Source: Parelaphostrongylus tenuis (taxonomy: Eukaryota; Nematoda; Chromadorea; Rhabditida; Metastrongylidae). Taken from it: a DNA stretch of 64,000 nucleotides. The DNA lies in NCBI GenBank assembly GCA_019055375.1, contig JAHQIW010007035.1:72001-136000 (forward strand), in the 5' to 3' direction. Every line of letters starts with the position of its first letter. Position 1 is the stretch's first letter. The position numbers and the translations under genes are program-made. The notes below the pieces were generated by a model. That model searched no databases and had not been told where the DNA came from. It saw only the letters and a list, made by a program, of their open reading frames with translations. Below are positions 11,690 through 21,568 of this stretch, piece by piece.

Positions 11690-12089
11690 ATGTGGATGTT
11701 TCTAAGTACTCAATTGAAATTGGATTGCACTTTAGAAAAAAAATTTTCCGACAATCCTCTTGGTGTAAGCATTGTGTCCCTATCTGATGTACTTTGTCAC
11801 ATCCATCATAGTTATCTTCAACTAGCTCTTTTGTAGAAACTTTTGTGTCCTTGTTTAGCGCACTTTCCATGAACAGCTCTATCAGGTTTTTCAACTGGAA
11901 AACTCTGAATCTATATCGTAAGTACATCTACTCCAGGGCAGATATAAGCAGCACCAGTGGTCATCACACCACTCACTTTGTCTTTGACACTGTCTTTGAC
12001 TAATTTTTTATTTCCTTATTTGGCCAAGAACAATCATATAGCTCAAGTGAACCTTTATCCTTGCAGCTGCGTCGTCTTATTCGAAGAAC
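11690..12089 (+). promoter_or_regulatory. SCP1 promoter and 5' region: TATA-like box and 3' splice site
   Basis: This block is conserved upstream of all SCP copies. Key points are ATATAAG at 11942-11948 inside a shared gcagatataagcagcacc context, about 140 bp before the ATG, and TTGCAG at 12061-12066, 23 bp before the ATG. The same ttgcagctg sits just upstream of the ATG in every copy. In a nematode, a pyrimidine-rich 3' splice site so close to the ATG and without an obvious partner donor suggests spliced-leader trans-splicing; this is inference. The conserved tgtcacatccatcat motif near 11797 is another candidate element. Confidence 0.55.
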
Positions 12090-12412
12090 ATGAAGCATCT
12101 TCTCATTTTGATGGCTGTTGTTAGTATTGCATTGGTAAGCGAGCATTTTCAACAGTTAAGGTGAGCATTCCTCTACTAATGGCTACGTTCTAGGCTTGTA
12201 GAGGCAATAATGGAATAGAGCCTTGCTGTTGCTACGATCCTTGTGATAATCCATGTGACAAACATGTATGCGACAATCCCAGATATATTGAGCCCCGTCG
12301 ATTCCGTCGAGACGAAGGAAACGTGGTGAAGGAGGGAGATATGAGTCCAAAATCCAACAGGACAACAGAGGGAAGCGAAACTGGTATTCAAAAATCTTAC
12401 ACTAATTACTGA
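12090..12412 (+). CDS. SCP1: small secreted cysteine-rich peptide (intact)
   Basis: Two exons, 12090-12134 and 12194-12412, joined by a 59-bp GT-AG intron (gtaagc...ctag) in phase 0; 87 residues. Exon 1 encodes MKHLLILMAVVSIAL, a classic signal peptide with likely cleavage just after the junction. Exon 2 opens with A-C and has seven cysteines in 26 residues, spaced C-x8-CCC-x3-C-x3-C-x4-C, rich in Asp/Pro/Asn. A basic RRFRRDEGNVVK stretch and an N-glycosylation site (NRT) follow, and the chain ends in a polar tail. The start is the only ATG in good context and lies 24 bp after a 3' splice site. No known family is recognised; an exported, disulfide-bonded peptide is inferred. The other intact copies differ mainly in exon 2, as expected for a fast-evolving secreted family. 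Confidence 0.8.
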
Positions 12413-13666
12413 TAATCTCTGCGAGTGTTTTGAAAAAGAAGCACTAGGGTAGATGTGAAGGTGGAGCGTATATTATATAAAATTATCTTTTTCTTCTTAA
12501 CACTAAACAGCTTCATAGTTACGCTTGTTTAGGTGATCGAGTCCATAGTGCAAGCAGTTGAGAATTGTTGAAACGCTTTCAAGTCCGGTAAAGTAGTGTA
12601 GCAGCTTACGCTATCGTTGCATATTTGGGTCATCTTTTGTCATGTAAATGGTGCGACGAAATAAATTCTCTTTCAAATAGTTTTTTTTCTTGTACGTGTG
12701 CTTGCTTTCCGTTTGAAAAGGCATCGATAATGCGAAAGCTTAATGATAGAGAACGAACGGTAAGAAGTTTTCATCGCGGTTATACAGGATCATTCTAATG
12801 ATTCACTCAAACAGAAATGAAGAGATAAGCACCCGTAAATATCAAAATTATACGAGCCTAACCTTAGCTCGTTACCGCTGAGTGGAAATTTAAGGTTCAA
12901 TTACAATCTAAAATGTCGGTAATGACATGACCAGTTTCTTGCTCGGTTTTATCATGCTCTGAAACGCAACTCAGGCTCAAAGCAAAAATTTGGGCCATTC
13001 ATTTTATTATGCATTTTGGGATATGGGAACACGACTAAAAAGCGACTGGTATAGACTTTCCCATTATCATTTGTATCATGACGGGGTGTGGTGATAGTTC
13101 CGTTTTCGTCATCGAGGAGGATAATGGAAACTTAGTAGTCGCACTGATAACGATGAAACTTCCTTGAAGTAGATTACTTCTGAGGTACATCCATTAACTT
13201 ACATTTTACTAATGTAAACCCTGCTAAAATCTTCAATAGCTGTATTCATGTTCTACAGGTGCATTCATTATCTGCCATATTAGTTGCACTACTGTTAGAT
13301 TAAATTCCTAGAGTTTTCTTTAGTGGTAATGAAGATGTTGTCCATACCTACCGTTTGATAAACTGAGTATGGTTTGACACCACTATCATACCCTTCGACG
13401 AAAACGCACTGTATATGTGCCTTTGACAAACCTCATAAAGACTCAAATTTCCTGTCAGTTTATACTGTTCTTAAGCGAGGTCTCAGAATAGTCAATTGAA
13501 AGGCATGGTTACATATGCCCACATAGCAACCGTACGCCATGCAGTCGACAGTCAGTCATCCCTGAAAGAACGCCACAATGATCATTTCACCGCACGCTGA
13601 GCGTTAACAGTTCGTTGTCGATTTCTCTATAGAGGTAGATCCGAGAATACTGAACGAAAAGGCACC

Positions 13667-13709
13667 GTGCAATTGACGAGGCTGTAAGCCCAAAACCCTG
13701 CCTTGCAAT
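13667..13709 (+). ncRNA. Decayed hammerhead-like motif in unit 1 3' flank
   Basis: Order: GUGCAA, UUGACGA, the hairpin GGCUGUAAGCC, CAAAAC, then UUGCAAUG. The position and pairing match the hammerhead core of the dispersed repeat at 42375: stem I UGCAA/UUGCA, stem II GGCU/AGCC. However, core residues C3 and G12 are replaced (UUGACGA, CAAA), so it should be inactive. The same motif sits in units 2 (22261-22304) and 4 (33447-33490). Confidence 0.45.
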
Positions 13710-13765
13710 GTATAAGTACCCATAACAGATCTCTTGAAAGGCTCAAAATACATTGCCAAATTATA

Positions 13766-13985
13766 CAGTTCTTAAGGTAAGTCTCAGAATAGTCGGCTGA
13801 AAGAACTGATAGTCCTTTGTCGGTTTTTCCTTAATCACCTAGTTAGGCCTTAATAGAGTCTCATAATGACTTGATCATAGACAACCCGACTTTCTTTTTT
13901 GATCTATGCTTAACACTCTTTTACAAATTACGGCAAAATTCAAATCTTTGCAAAGAAGGTGGTGAACGATTTCATAACTGAACTA
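13766..13985 (+). repeat. Left arm of a ~200-bp inverted repeat
   Basis: Pairs with 16520-16742 read on the other strand: cttaag/tctcagaatagtcg..., cggtttttccttaatcacctag, acaaattacggcaaaattcaaatctttgcaaag and ataactgaactat all recur inverted. Part of it also resembles 58860-58910 in unit 8. It may mark the end of the amplified unit, or the terminal repeats of a DNA element whose 2.5-kb interior I cannot identify. Confidence 0.7.
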
Positions 13986-13989
13986 TCAG

Positions 13990-16515
13990 ACTACCGACTT
14001 ACAATGTCTCCAATAAAATCGATGAAGACGACCTCTCGCTAGCTTCAAAACAAAACAGAATACACATGCTTGAAGCTGCCTGAATAATGCGTCTCCACTG
14101 TCAAATCGAGCCTGGCATAATATACATTTTTTGATGTGGAAATGAAGTAGCCTCTGCAGTCGGCGCAGTGGGTTTTCACGTCTACGACGTCGGTCGATTA
14201 AGCAACATACGAGGAGTGAAGAACTTCGGAATGTACATGGAAAGTGACAAAGTGAATACGTTTTCGATATGTCATGTAGACTGTTTTTACTTTGTAACTA
14301 TATTATCAAAACAGTCTTCTCAGACGCTGATCTTCGCGCTCCCCTTGAAGTCCCAGACCGCACCAAATCCCAAATTATTGCCCTACAATTAACAAATAGC
14401 TAATAGCTAGAATTGACATACATCAATTAGAGACTGTATGAAATTGGGTATAATAAACCTAATCTCTTGTAAGAGATTTGAATAAGAACTTCGTAAGGTA
14501 ATAAAGCCTCCTATAAGAATTCATCAACCCAGAGATAAGAATACATAAGCGCTCAGGTGAACCACTTTGTGTCCACATAAAAGAACTACCTGGAAGTGAA
14601 GCTGGAAGAAATCGCTAACTAAACACAGAGTTCATTCTGAACCACTTCTTATGTATTATCTGCCGACTTGTTTCTAAAGGATATCATGACGATAATAAAA
14701 GTGAAAAATCAGTAGCGAGCTCAGCTTCTTGCAGACCTCCTACTCAGCTAATTTCTGATTTTTAGCAAGAAGTTAGTCGTAACAGAAATCTGATTATGGA
14801 AGGTTATTACGCTTATGATAAAAGCAATCCTCACACAGAGGTAATATCAAAATCAGTCGGTCTCATGCAGCGCAAGAATTTAGAAAACTTTCGAACAAAG
14901 ATAAGAATTTTGCTCGTAATCGTATTTTTTCTTCTGAAAAAAGAATTTGCCAGCATCAAATGGTTGAGTTCACTAAACTGGAGTTTCGTAGCTTACCATT
15001 TAACAGAAAATTGTGCTACATTGAATGTGGACAAAGTGTCTTATTCTCCACGTTGTCTGCAAGAGCTCTGCATTCGCCAGTTCTCATCTGCCTTTGACAC
15101 AGATAATACATTGTGCTAATTGTGCTACCGTACCAAGAAGTTGTGCCAAAATATTGCGCGATTATATTCTCTCAAATACCCCTAAGAACCATCGATCCCG
15201 TATCTATCAGTAGTAGGAGATATCGCTGTGTTCCGAATTGTCATCGTTAGTACCAGTCCACGGTGCTATTGTTCTACGAGAAAAAAGCCTAATGTGAAGA
15301 AATGATGAGAGAGACTTTCTCACTAAGCGCAATATGACTTTAGTGGGAACAACGACACGATTGTAATGGATTTCCAATGATCAGTCCTTGCGTTACTAGC
15401 GACTAATATTTGCTAAGTCAGATAGCACTGTCATATGTTGCTGAGTCGATAAAGTACAGTCTATCATACCAATGCTCTGAAAGTTGATGCAGGTCTAACG
15501 AATATAGAGAAAAGTGGTGGGAAATGAGATTTGAGAGAGTCATAAATCGTACATATTCTACCCATGGATCGAGTAACTTCATACATCATTATGATATGAG
15601 ACTAAACTTTATCCGTTCTAAAGATTTGTGGATGTTTTCTTTGTGATTTTCGTTGCAGGACCTACGCCTTCGGCAAATCGGCGGTTGCAATTTGTAGATG
15701 CAGCTCATGACTGAAAATCATAAAATACCACCTGCATCAGCGAAAATTGGAGAGCCGTCAAAATACTGTCGGCCAAAGAGCAACTATAAAGTCGACAAAG
15801 TCGTCTCTGCATATTAATATAAGAAAATCTTTCTGATAGTCCTAAAGCCGACGATTTCTTGGCGGCAATTTTCAATAATTCTTTATTTTTCCAACCGACC
15901 TTAATGTTTATCCTCCATTCTCCTGGAAGTTTACCAGCTCTGTTGTGCTTTGCACTAAAAGAGTGAGCACATGTTTCTAACTGACAAACAGGTTGCTTCA
16001 ACAAGCTGGCAACATCTTTTCAATCATGGAAGAAGCGAGCTGACATTCTTCAAAAAAGCAGTGAACATCTCGTGCAATCAATCGAGTTTTGCTCTGAAAC
16101 TGCTGAGATTCCTCAATCGACTAGTTATCGGTCACATTCAAGTGGTACTCACGAGGGCGACGTGCGCAGGCGGACATTTCACATAGCATCGTTTGTGGTT
16201 TTCTTTTCTTACAGTTTATTGCTGAATCCACGGAACGAAGAATACAGCGCAATAGTTCTTGTTAACCACAGGGCAGCTCGTTAGCCACACTGTCCGATCC
16301 GCCCGCTTACAGGCTGCTACTCCATCACAATGGATTCTATGGCAATATCTTCTATTACCAGAAATATGGAAGAACACTGTTTCATAGAGCGTCTCTTCAG
16401 TGGGCGCTTCTTCTATAAAAATTCATTAACCCAGAAGCAAAAAAGCTGGTGCTGAACATGGGAATCACTGAAAACTAAGGCAAGTGGTTTGACGTGTCCC
16501 CCTAGAAAGTTATGT
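13990..16515. other. Unassigned DNA between inverted arms
   Basis: Contains frames up to 107 codons (plus 14796-15119, minus 15705-16004) and two exon-like starts after good 3' splice sites (ttttcgttgcag at ~15658 and ttttcttacag at ~16215, the latter followed by a short frame ending at 16284). I see no family motif or consistent gene model, and no transposase signature, so I leave it unassigned. Confidence 0.3.
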
Positions 16516-16519
16516 CTTA

Positions 16520-16742
16520 TAGTTCAATTATAAATTCGTTCGTCACCTTCTTTGCGAAGATTTGATTCTGCCGTAAATTGTATAAGAGTGCTAGCCACGG
16601 AACAAAGAAGAAAATCGAGTCGTTATGACGAAGTCATTCTGAGACTCTATCAAAGCTTGACTAGGTGATTAAGGAAAAACCGGCAAAAGACTATTAGATC
16701 TTTCTTTCAACCGACTATTTTGAGACCTCGCTTAAGAACTAT
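16520..16742 (-). repeat. Right arm of a ~200-bp inverted repeat
   Basis: Inverted partner of 13766-13985, with scattered substitutions and short indels (for example cggcaaaagactattag against ctgatagtcctttgtcgg). The degree of divergence suggests an old event. Confidence 0.7.
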
Positions 16743-17318
16743 TTAACCCCTAACTGGGCTGTAGAAATCGATACGTGCAGAGCAATTTACGAGATTTTCG
16801 TTGTTTGATTAAGATTTTTTCTCATTTGCAAAATTTTCGGAGTTCTTGTATAACTTTGATAGAAAAGGATATTTTATACACGCTCATGTGCTTTCGGTTT
16901 AGTTATATGAGTCTTTTCAGAGAAAAACTATTTTTTTACTACGCAATCGCACTGAATTTGATATTTAAATAAATGTGCTGCATTGCACAAAGGGCATCAA
17001 AAGGGAAATCTTTAGTTATGCTCTTCTTTAGCATTATGTAAGATCAAGGAAACATCATAGTATATGAAAATCGGAGAACAACTAGTAATTCATAAAAAAT
17101 TATTACTCAAGCTATATTCGATACTTGTTTATCCAAAACGTATAGGTAGTGAAAGAATTCTAAACGGTGAGGTACAACCGTGTTGGAATAAAAAGCTCAG
17201 AGCAGCGGCAACGTGCAAACTATTGAATATGTCTCTAGAAAAAGATTCTCGATATCTTTCCCCTATGCGCACCCATAATTAAAAAGGCATTTTTTATTCC
17301 CTTTGAGTTTTTTAGTAA
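16743..17318. other. No gene recognised
   Basis: AT-rich spacer with only chance frames. Confidence 0.4.
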
Positions 17319-17319
17319 T

Positions 17320-17617
17320 TATTCGACAGCTTGAATGTCGAAAATCTGAAGGGTGTGTTCCACTTTTAAAATGGTTTTTACATTAGATCTCTTCATTTTT
17401 ATTTGAGCCAGCATGTCATGTGGTCTGGTAATGGGCTCTTGTACAGCGCGGTACACGTGTTTCGACCTTGCAGTCTCATCACACGGGCAGAACCCGTCAT
17501 CTCTCAATCTTTTTTAGCCAATCCTCTGTGGGTGCTCCAGTTCCAACACTAAGTTGTATCGAAGACGAACGTTTTACACTGTAAGCCAAGTGAAGATATT
17601 ACCGAACTTACACAAAG
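17320..17617 (-). repeat. Hammerhead-bearing dispersed repeat, split by a SINE
   Basis: On the minus strand the order is: cttggcttacagtgtaaaacg, cacagaggattggctaaaaaag, gacgacgggttctgcccg, the hammerhead-like core (17446-17487), and gtacaagagcccattaccagaccacatgacatgctggctc. The same order appears at 20965-21205 and 49790-49985, and in part near 41.3-42.5 kb. A 58-bp piece of it (17555-17612) is repeated at 17925-17982, on the other side of the SINE. Confidence 0.7.
17446..17487 (-). ncRNA. Hammerhead-like core, one core base changed
   Basis: Minus strand: GUGAUGA in the place of CUGAUGA, stem II GACU-GCAA-GGUC, GAAA, stem III ACAC/GUGU (palindromic ACACGUGU) and A at position 17. Stem I pairing is poor. 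The C3-to-G change should abolish cleavage. This is a decayed member of the 42375-42413 type. Confidence 0.55.
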
Positions 17618-17623
17618 GATACG

Positions 17624-17925
17624 AGCGCATGTGGCGCAGTGGTTAGAGGTGCCCTGCGTCGCACACGAGGTCAATGGCTCGATCTCGCGCTCACGGCTCA
17701 CCAAGCCATCCATCCCTCCGGGGTCGGTAAATTGGTACCAGACAGGTTTCAGACTTGCCTGGGAGGATAAGCAGCACTGACTCGGTTCAGCGGTAGACCA
17801 CTGCGAGTCATTGTAAAGGCCAGATACGCATTCAATCACCTCAAACGAAGTTAAAAATTGAAGTCCAATGCATGGCGCATCCCTCAGGGATTGATCAACG
17901 CCGAGAGCTTTATCCTTTATCCTTT
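17624..17925 (+). mobile_element. tRNA-derived SINE, copy 2
   Basis: A box TGGCGCAGTGG at 17632-17642 and B box GGCTCGATCTC at 17676-17686, with spacing like a tRNA promoter. A ~220-bp body follows and matches 3489-3789 inverted. The element is flanked by 58-bp near-identical direct repeats (17555-17612 and 17925-17982) that belong to the hammerhead-bearing repeat. This is too long for an ordinary SINE target-site duplication, so either a duplication preceded insertion or insertion occurred in a tandem pair. Confidence 0.8.
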
Positions 17926-18093
17926 GTATTGAAGACGAACGTTTTACACTGTAAGCCAAGTGAAGACATCACCGAACTTACATTCAAAAGTTCGACTTTC
18001 TATAAACCTCGGCATAATCAACTGATATATGAAAATGAAGAAAACTTATCTTGATTAGCTGACGCGAGGTTGGTAAAACAGTTGTAGAAATTC

Positions 18094-18128
18094 GGCTGAC
18101 GTTTCGGCGACCCGCCTTCTTCAGAGCC
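18094..18128 (-). ncRNA. Hammerhead-like motif at PLE copy A 3' end
   Basis: Minus strand: GGCU (stem I), CUGAAGA, then an extra A, GGCG-GGU-CGCC (stem II), GAAA, C-G (minimal stem III with A15.1-U16.1), C17, AGCC (stem I). All helix strands pair. The deviation is the unpaired A between CUGAAGA and stem II. Minimal hammerheads are known in PLEs; activity here is uncertain. The same motif is at 20856-20890 on the plus strand and, decayed, at 53858-53892. Confidence 0.6.
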
Positions 18129-18195
18129 TGCGCTTATATAGTATTAGTCTATTTGAATGATCGGATGGTCTTATTTATATGCTGTCTAGGTCACG

Positions 18196-19212
18196 TTAGA
18201 AGATCAAACGAAGAAAGGGCGCGAGATCTCGCGTGATGGTGACGCACTCGTCCTTCCGATTCATTTCGGGGTTTCGGGCGTTTATCCAAAATGCCTCAAG
18301 AGTCTTGCGCGTGGACGTTTTTGATTCCTGCGCCAGGATTGTGACAGTCACATCAAAATCCTTGTTGTTGTGTTTTTGTGCCCTATGTAAACCTAAAGGT
18401 TTGGTTTTATCTATTTTAGATTTACTGTCTAGATGTTCTTTTATGCGGACGAAAAGTGGTCTTCCCGTTTCGCCTATATATTCTTCCCCGCATGTTTTAC
18501 ATGTTAGCAAATAAATTGTGCCCGATCTCATACAATCTCCCTCTTTTCCGTTGGGGCAGATCATACAGTTGTTGGTGTTGCACAATCGATCATAGAGTCT
18601 ATTGCGGATCAGCTGATGGCGTAGGGTGGGAGGTGGGGTTTCGATAATTACCACGGAATTTTCAAGACCGCATCTTTTTAGGCACCTTTTAACCGCGCTA
18701 CTAATCTCGTTTGATATAAATGGTAATTTGAAGGGGACTCTATTCAGGTGCGGAGTATTGTTCTTTTGTGACCTAATTCCACTTTTTGAATAATCCCTAG
18801 TGGCAAATGTTTTGTAGCCGTTGGAAATGGCGATCTTTCGTGTCAAGTCTAATGATTCGTTCCTTTCCTCCTCTCCTGTGCACACACTTTTAGCTGTTCG
18901 AAACATGTTTTTAATTAGCGATTTTTTCATGTGTGAAGGATGAGAGGAGAGGTAATTGACCAAAATGTTCTTGTTACTTGGTTTTCGATACCACTTTGTA
19001 CTATAGCCACTATCCAAAAGCTTTACTTGGGTATTTAGGAATGGAAGCCAGCCCCCGTTTGGACTTTCTTGCGTAAATCTGATATGCTCTGACTGTCCGT
19101 TCAACACTTCAAAACATTTGTCCATTTCCTCTTGTGTGGAACAGACTATGAAACAGTCATCTATATATCGGCAGTAGAGCAATGGGCGGTGAACGAGAAT
19201 TGGAGCTTCCAC
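18196..19212 (-). CDS. PLE reverse transcriptase/GIY-YIG fragment, 338 codons
   Basis: A single open frame. It starts within the RT palm: YCRYIDDCF (residues ~13-21) holds the catalytic Asp pair of motif C. It continues through the RT thumb-like part (KWYRKPSNKNILVNYLSSHP), a linker with cysteines (LCNTNNCMICPNGKEGDC) typical of PLE endonucleases, and the GIY-YIG nuclease: IYLLTCKTCGEEYIGETGRP, R and E of RIKEHL, then the closing ITRDLAPFLRLIF. PLEs copy RNA into DNA primed at a nick made by this endonuclease. The RT N-terminal fingers and motif A are missing, so it cannot be autonomous. It is the best-preserved PLE frame in the window. The ATG used is internal and only marks the truncation. 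Confidence 0.9.
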   Translation of the reverse strand: MEAPILVHRPLLYCRYIDDCFIVCSTQEEMDKCFEVLNGQSEHIRFTQESPNGGWLPFLNTQVKLLDSGYSTKWYRKPSNKNILVNYLSSHPSHMKKSLIKNMFRTAKSVCTGEEERNESLDLTRKIAISNGYKTFATRDYSKSGIRSQKNNTPHLNRVPFKLPFISNEISSAVKRCLKRCGLENSVVIIETPPPTLRHQLIRNRLYDRLCNTNNCMICPNGKEGDCMRSGTIYLLTCKTCGEEYIGETGRPLFVRIKEHLDSKSKIDKTKPLGLHRAQKHNNKDFDVTVTILAQESKTSTRKTLEAFWINARNPEMNRKDECVTITRDLAPFLRLIF

Positions 19213-19215
19213 CTT

Positions 19216-20890
19216 ATACAGCGGGTTTGGAAACTTCAGTTATTTCTCGACTCAAAAACAATAATCCTATTTGTCCGGTCCTATACCTTCTCGTAAAAAC
19301 ACATAAACTTACATCTATTGATGATCTAGTGTCAACCGATCCATCAACATACAAGGTTAGACCCATCATCAGTTGTATAGGGGACCAACGGATAGAATAA
19401 CGTGGTTTCTAAACCTCATTTTTACTCAGGTGCTCAAATTCATACTAACCCACCTACCCAATACAAAAATGTTCCTTGACCACCTACGTTGCGCGAAACC
19501 TAACAACTCGCACATAATGGAGTCATTTGATGTTAGCTCACTCTATACAAACGTATCAAATGACTCTGCAATGCAAGCCATTTTCGAACTTTTAACTGAA
19601 AATGAACAAAAAGTAAACATGTATGGCTTCACAATTCAACAACTAATGACCCTCCTAAAACAATGTCTTAGTTGTTCAATCTTTCGGTGGTGGGGAAAAT
19701 ACTTTACACAACTCAGGGGGTTAGCCATGGGTCAACGCTTAGCACCCAGTCTTGCCATCGCTTTTATGTATAAGGTGGAAGCTCCAATTCTCGTTCACCG
19801 CCCATTGCTCTACTGCCGATATATAGATGACTGTTTCATAGTCTGTTCCACACAAGAGGAAATGGACAAATGTTTTGAAGTGTTGAACGGACAGTCAGAG
19901 CATATCAGATTTACGCGAGAAAGTCCAAACGGGGCTGGCTTCCATTCCTAAATACCCAAGTAAAGCTTTTGGATAGTGGCTATAGTACAAAGTGGTATCG
20001 AAAACCAAGTAACAAGAACATTTTGGTCAATTACCTCTCCTCTCATCCTTCACACATGAAAAAATCGCTAATTAAAAACATGTTTCGAACGGCTAAAAGT
20101 GTGTGCACAGGAGAAGAGGAAAGGAACGAATCATTAGACTTGGCACGAAAAATTGCCATTTCCAACGGCTACAAAACATTTGCCACTAGGGAATATTCAA
20201 AAAGTGGAATTAGGTCACAAAAGAACAATACTCCGCACCTGAATAGAATTTCCTTCAAACTGCCATTTATATCAAACGAAACCAGTAGCGCGGTTAAAAG
20301 GTGCCTAAAAAGATGCGGTCTTGAAAATTCCGTGGTAATTATCGAAACCCCACCTCCCACCCTACGCCATCAGCTGATCCGCAATAGACTCTATGATCGA
20401 TTGTGCAACACCAACAACTGTATGATCTGCCCCAACGGAAAAGAGGGAGATTGTATGAGATCGGGCACAATTTATTTGCTAACATGTAAAACATGCGGGA
20501 AGAATATATAGGCGAAACGGGAAGACCACTTTTCATTCGCATAAAAGAACATCTAGACAGTAAATCTAAAATAGATAAAACCAAACCTTTAGGTTTACAT
20601 AGGGCGCAAAAACACAACAACAAGGATTTGATGTGACCGTCACAATCCTGGCGCAGAAATCAAAAACGTCCACGCGCAAGACTCTTGAGGCATTTTGGAT
20701 AAACGCCCGAAACCCCGAAATGAATCGGAAGGACGAGTGCGTCACCATCACGCGAGATCTCGCGCCCTTTCTTCGTTTGATCTTCTAACGTGACCTAGGC
20801 AGCGTATAAATAAGACCATCCGATCATTCAAATAGACTAATACTATATACGTCCAGGCTCTGAAGAAGGCGGGTCGCCGAAACGTCAGCC
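19216..20890 (+). mobile_element. Penelope-like element copy B (longer, frame-broken)
   Basis: Plus-strand PLE with more of the RT. Visible are LYLLVKTHKLTS.DDLVSTDPSTYKVRPIIS (19290-19370), FDVSSLYTNVS (19527-19560, motif A region), LAMGQRLAPSLAIAFM (motif B), YCRYIDDCF (19810-19840), the zinc-like Cys linker and the GIY-YIG domain. At least four single-base frame breaks occur: ~19375, ~19933, ~20500 and ~20627. The last three lie in G or T homopolymers. Copy A has the longer homopolymers at those sites, so either this copy is decaying or the assembly has homopolymer errors. The 3' end carries a TATA-like tataaata (~20803) and the HHR-like motif. Confidence 0.9.
20856..20890 (+). ncRNA. Hammerhead-like motif at PLE copy B 3' end
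   Basis: GGCU 20856-20859, CUGAAGA 20860-20866, extra A 20867, GGCG/CGCC with loop GGU 20868-20878, GAAA 20879-20882, C883-G884, U885, C886 (predicted cleavage 3' of it), AGCC 20887-20890 closing stem I. It is identical in core to copy A. The published link between PLEs and hammerheads supports the call; the extra A and two-pair stem III make self-cleavage as a monomer doubtful. Confidence 0.6.
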
Positions 20891-20964
20891 GAACTTACAT
20901 TATTGTGCGTTATATTATGATAAAAATACCAACCAAAGAGCAATCGAGTGTAGAACACTGTAAG

Positions 20965-21205
20965 TTGCGTGATATTTTCACTTGGCTTACAGAGTAAAAC
21001 GTTGGTCTTCGATACCTCTTAGTATGGGTACTGCAACAACCACAGAGGATTGTCTAAAAAAGATTGAAAGACGACGGATTCTGCCGAACTGGCGAAGCTA
21101 TATGCTCGAAAACGTGATCGGGCTGTACAAGAGCCTATTACCAAACCACATACATGTTGGCTCGAATAAAAATAGAGGGATCTATTGCAATTTGAGCGTG
21201 GTCCT
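20965..21205 (+). repeat. Hammerhead-bearing dispersed repeat (decayed)
   Basis: Plus-strand copy beginning cacttggcttacagagtaaaacg, then cacagaggattgtctaaaaaag, gacgacggattctgccg, a degraded core (CUGGCGA...CGAAAACGUG at ~21083-21113) and cgggctgtacaagagcc. The core has lost key residues. Confidence 0.6.
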
Positions 21206-21209
21206 AAGA

Positions 21210-21568
21210 AAACACTCAAATAAAAGTCTTTACCTCACTGTTAAATTTACCAATACTTGCGTAATCGAAGAATTGCTGGATTTTTTGGGGAAAAACTTTG
21301 CTCATTGAAAAAATACTTAAGTGTTAAATAACATTTTCTTTTCATTGTTATAGTGTAATAGAAAAACCTTCCGAAAACAAAATGAACCTTGAAAATTTAG
21401 CTATCGAATAACTACTAAGATGTCTAGAAAGAGCGAAAAAAACGTTTTTTGAGTAAGGGTGCTGACAGGGGAAGTACCGTATCAAGCGCAATGATGAACG
21501 CGCGCTCTTCCTATACTTACTAGAGCTACATGTTATAATTATTACTACATAGACCTATATTAGAAAAG
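21210..21568. other. No gene recognised
   Basis: AT-rich spacer before the large inverted repeat. Confidence 0.4.

Larger units (their letters stand above)
9840..13965 (+). repeat. Amplified unit 1 (carries SCP1)
   Basis: Plus-strand copy of the ~4-5 kb unit that surrounds every SCP gene in this window. Its left part (9840-10190) aligns with 52345-52650 and, inverted, with 29330-29480. The 11250-11400 part aligns with 48010-48150 and 53640-55330. The SCP gene is at 12090-12412. The 3' part (12600-13760) aligns with the arms of the inverted repeat at 21.6-24 kb and 32.3-34 kb. It is among the more diverged units and its SCP gene is intact. Confidence 0.8.
18064..19215 (-). mobile_element. Penelope-like element copy A (5'-truncated)
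   Basis: The minus strand holds the C-terminal half of a PLE followed by ~130 bp of 3' sequence containing the HHR-like motif at 18094-18128. It is joined head to head with copy B at about 19215, where both share the sequence just before the YIDD region. Divergence from copy B is small, so both are recent. PLE copies in partial inverted arrangements are known. Confidence 0.9.

Noticed and set aside
12176..12391. Minus-strand open frames across SCP exon 2 (also at 30492, 38772-39063, 48926 and 55962)
   Set aside because: They are shadows of the plus-strand SCP gene, whose splice sites, signal peptide and cysteine pattern are conserved on the sense strand.
18233..18647. Plus-strand open frames opposite PLE copy A (and minus-strand ones opposite copy B)
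   Set aside because: Antisense shadows of the RT/GIY-YIG reading frame.
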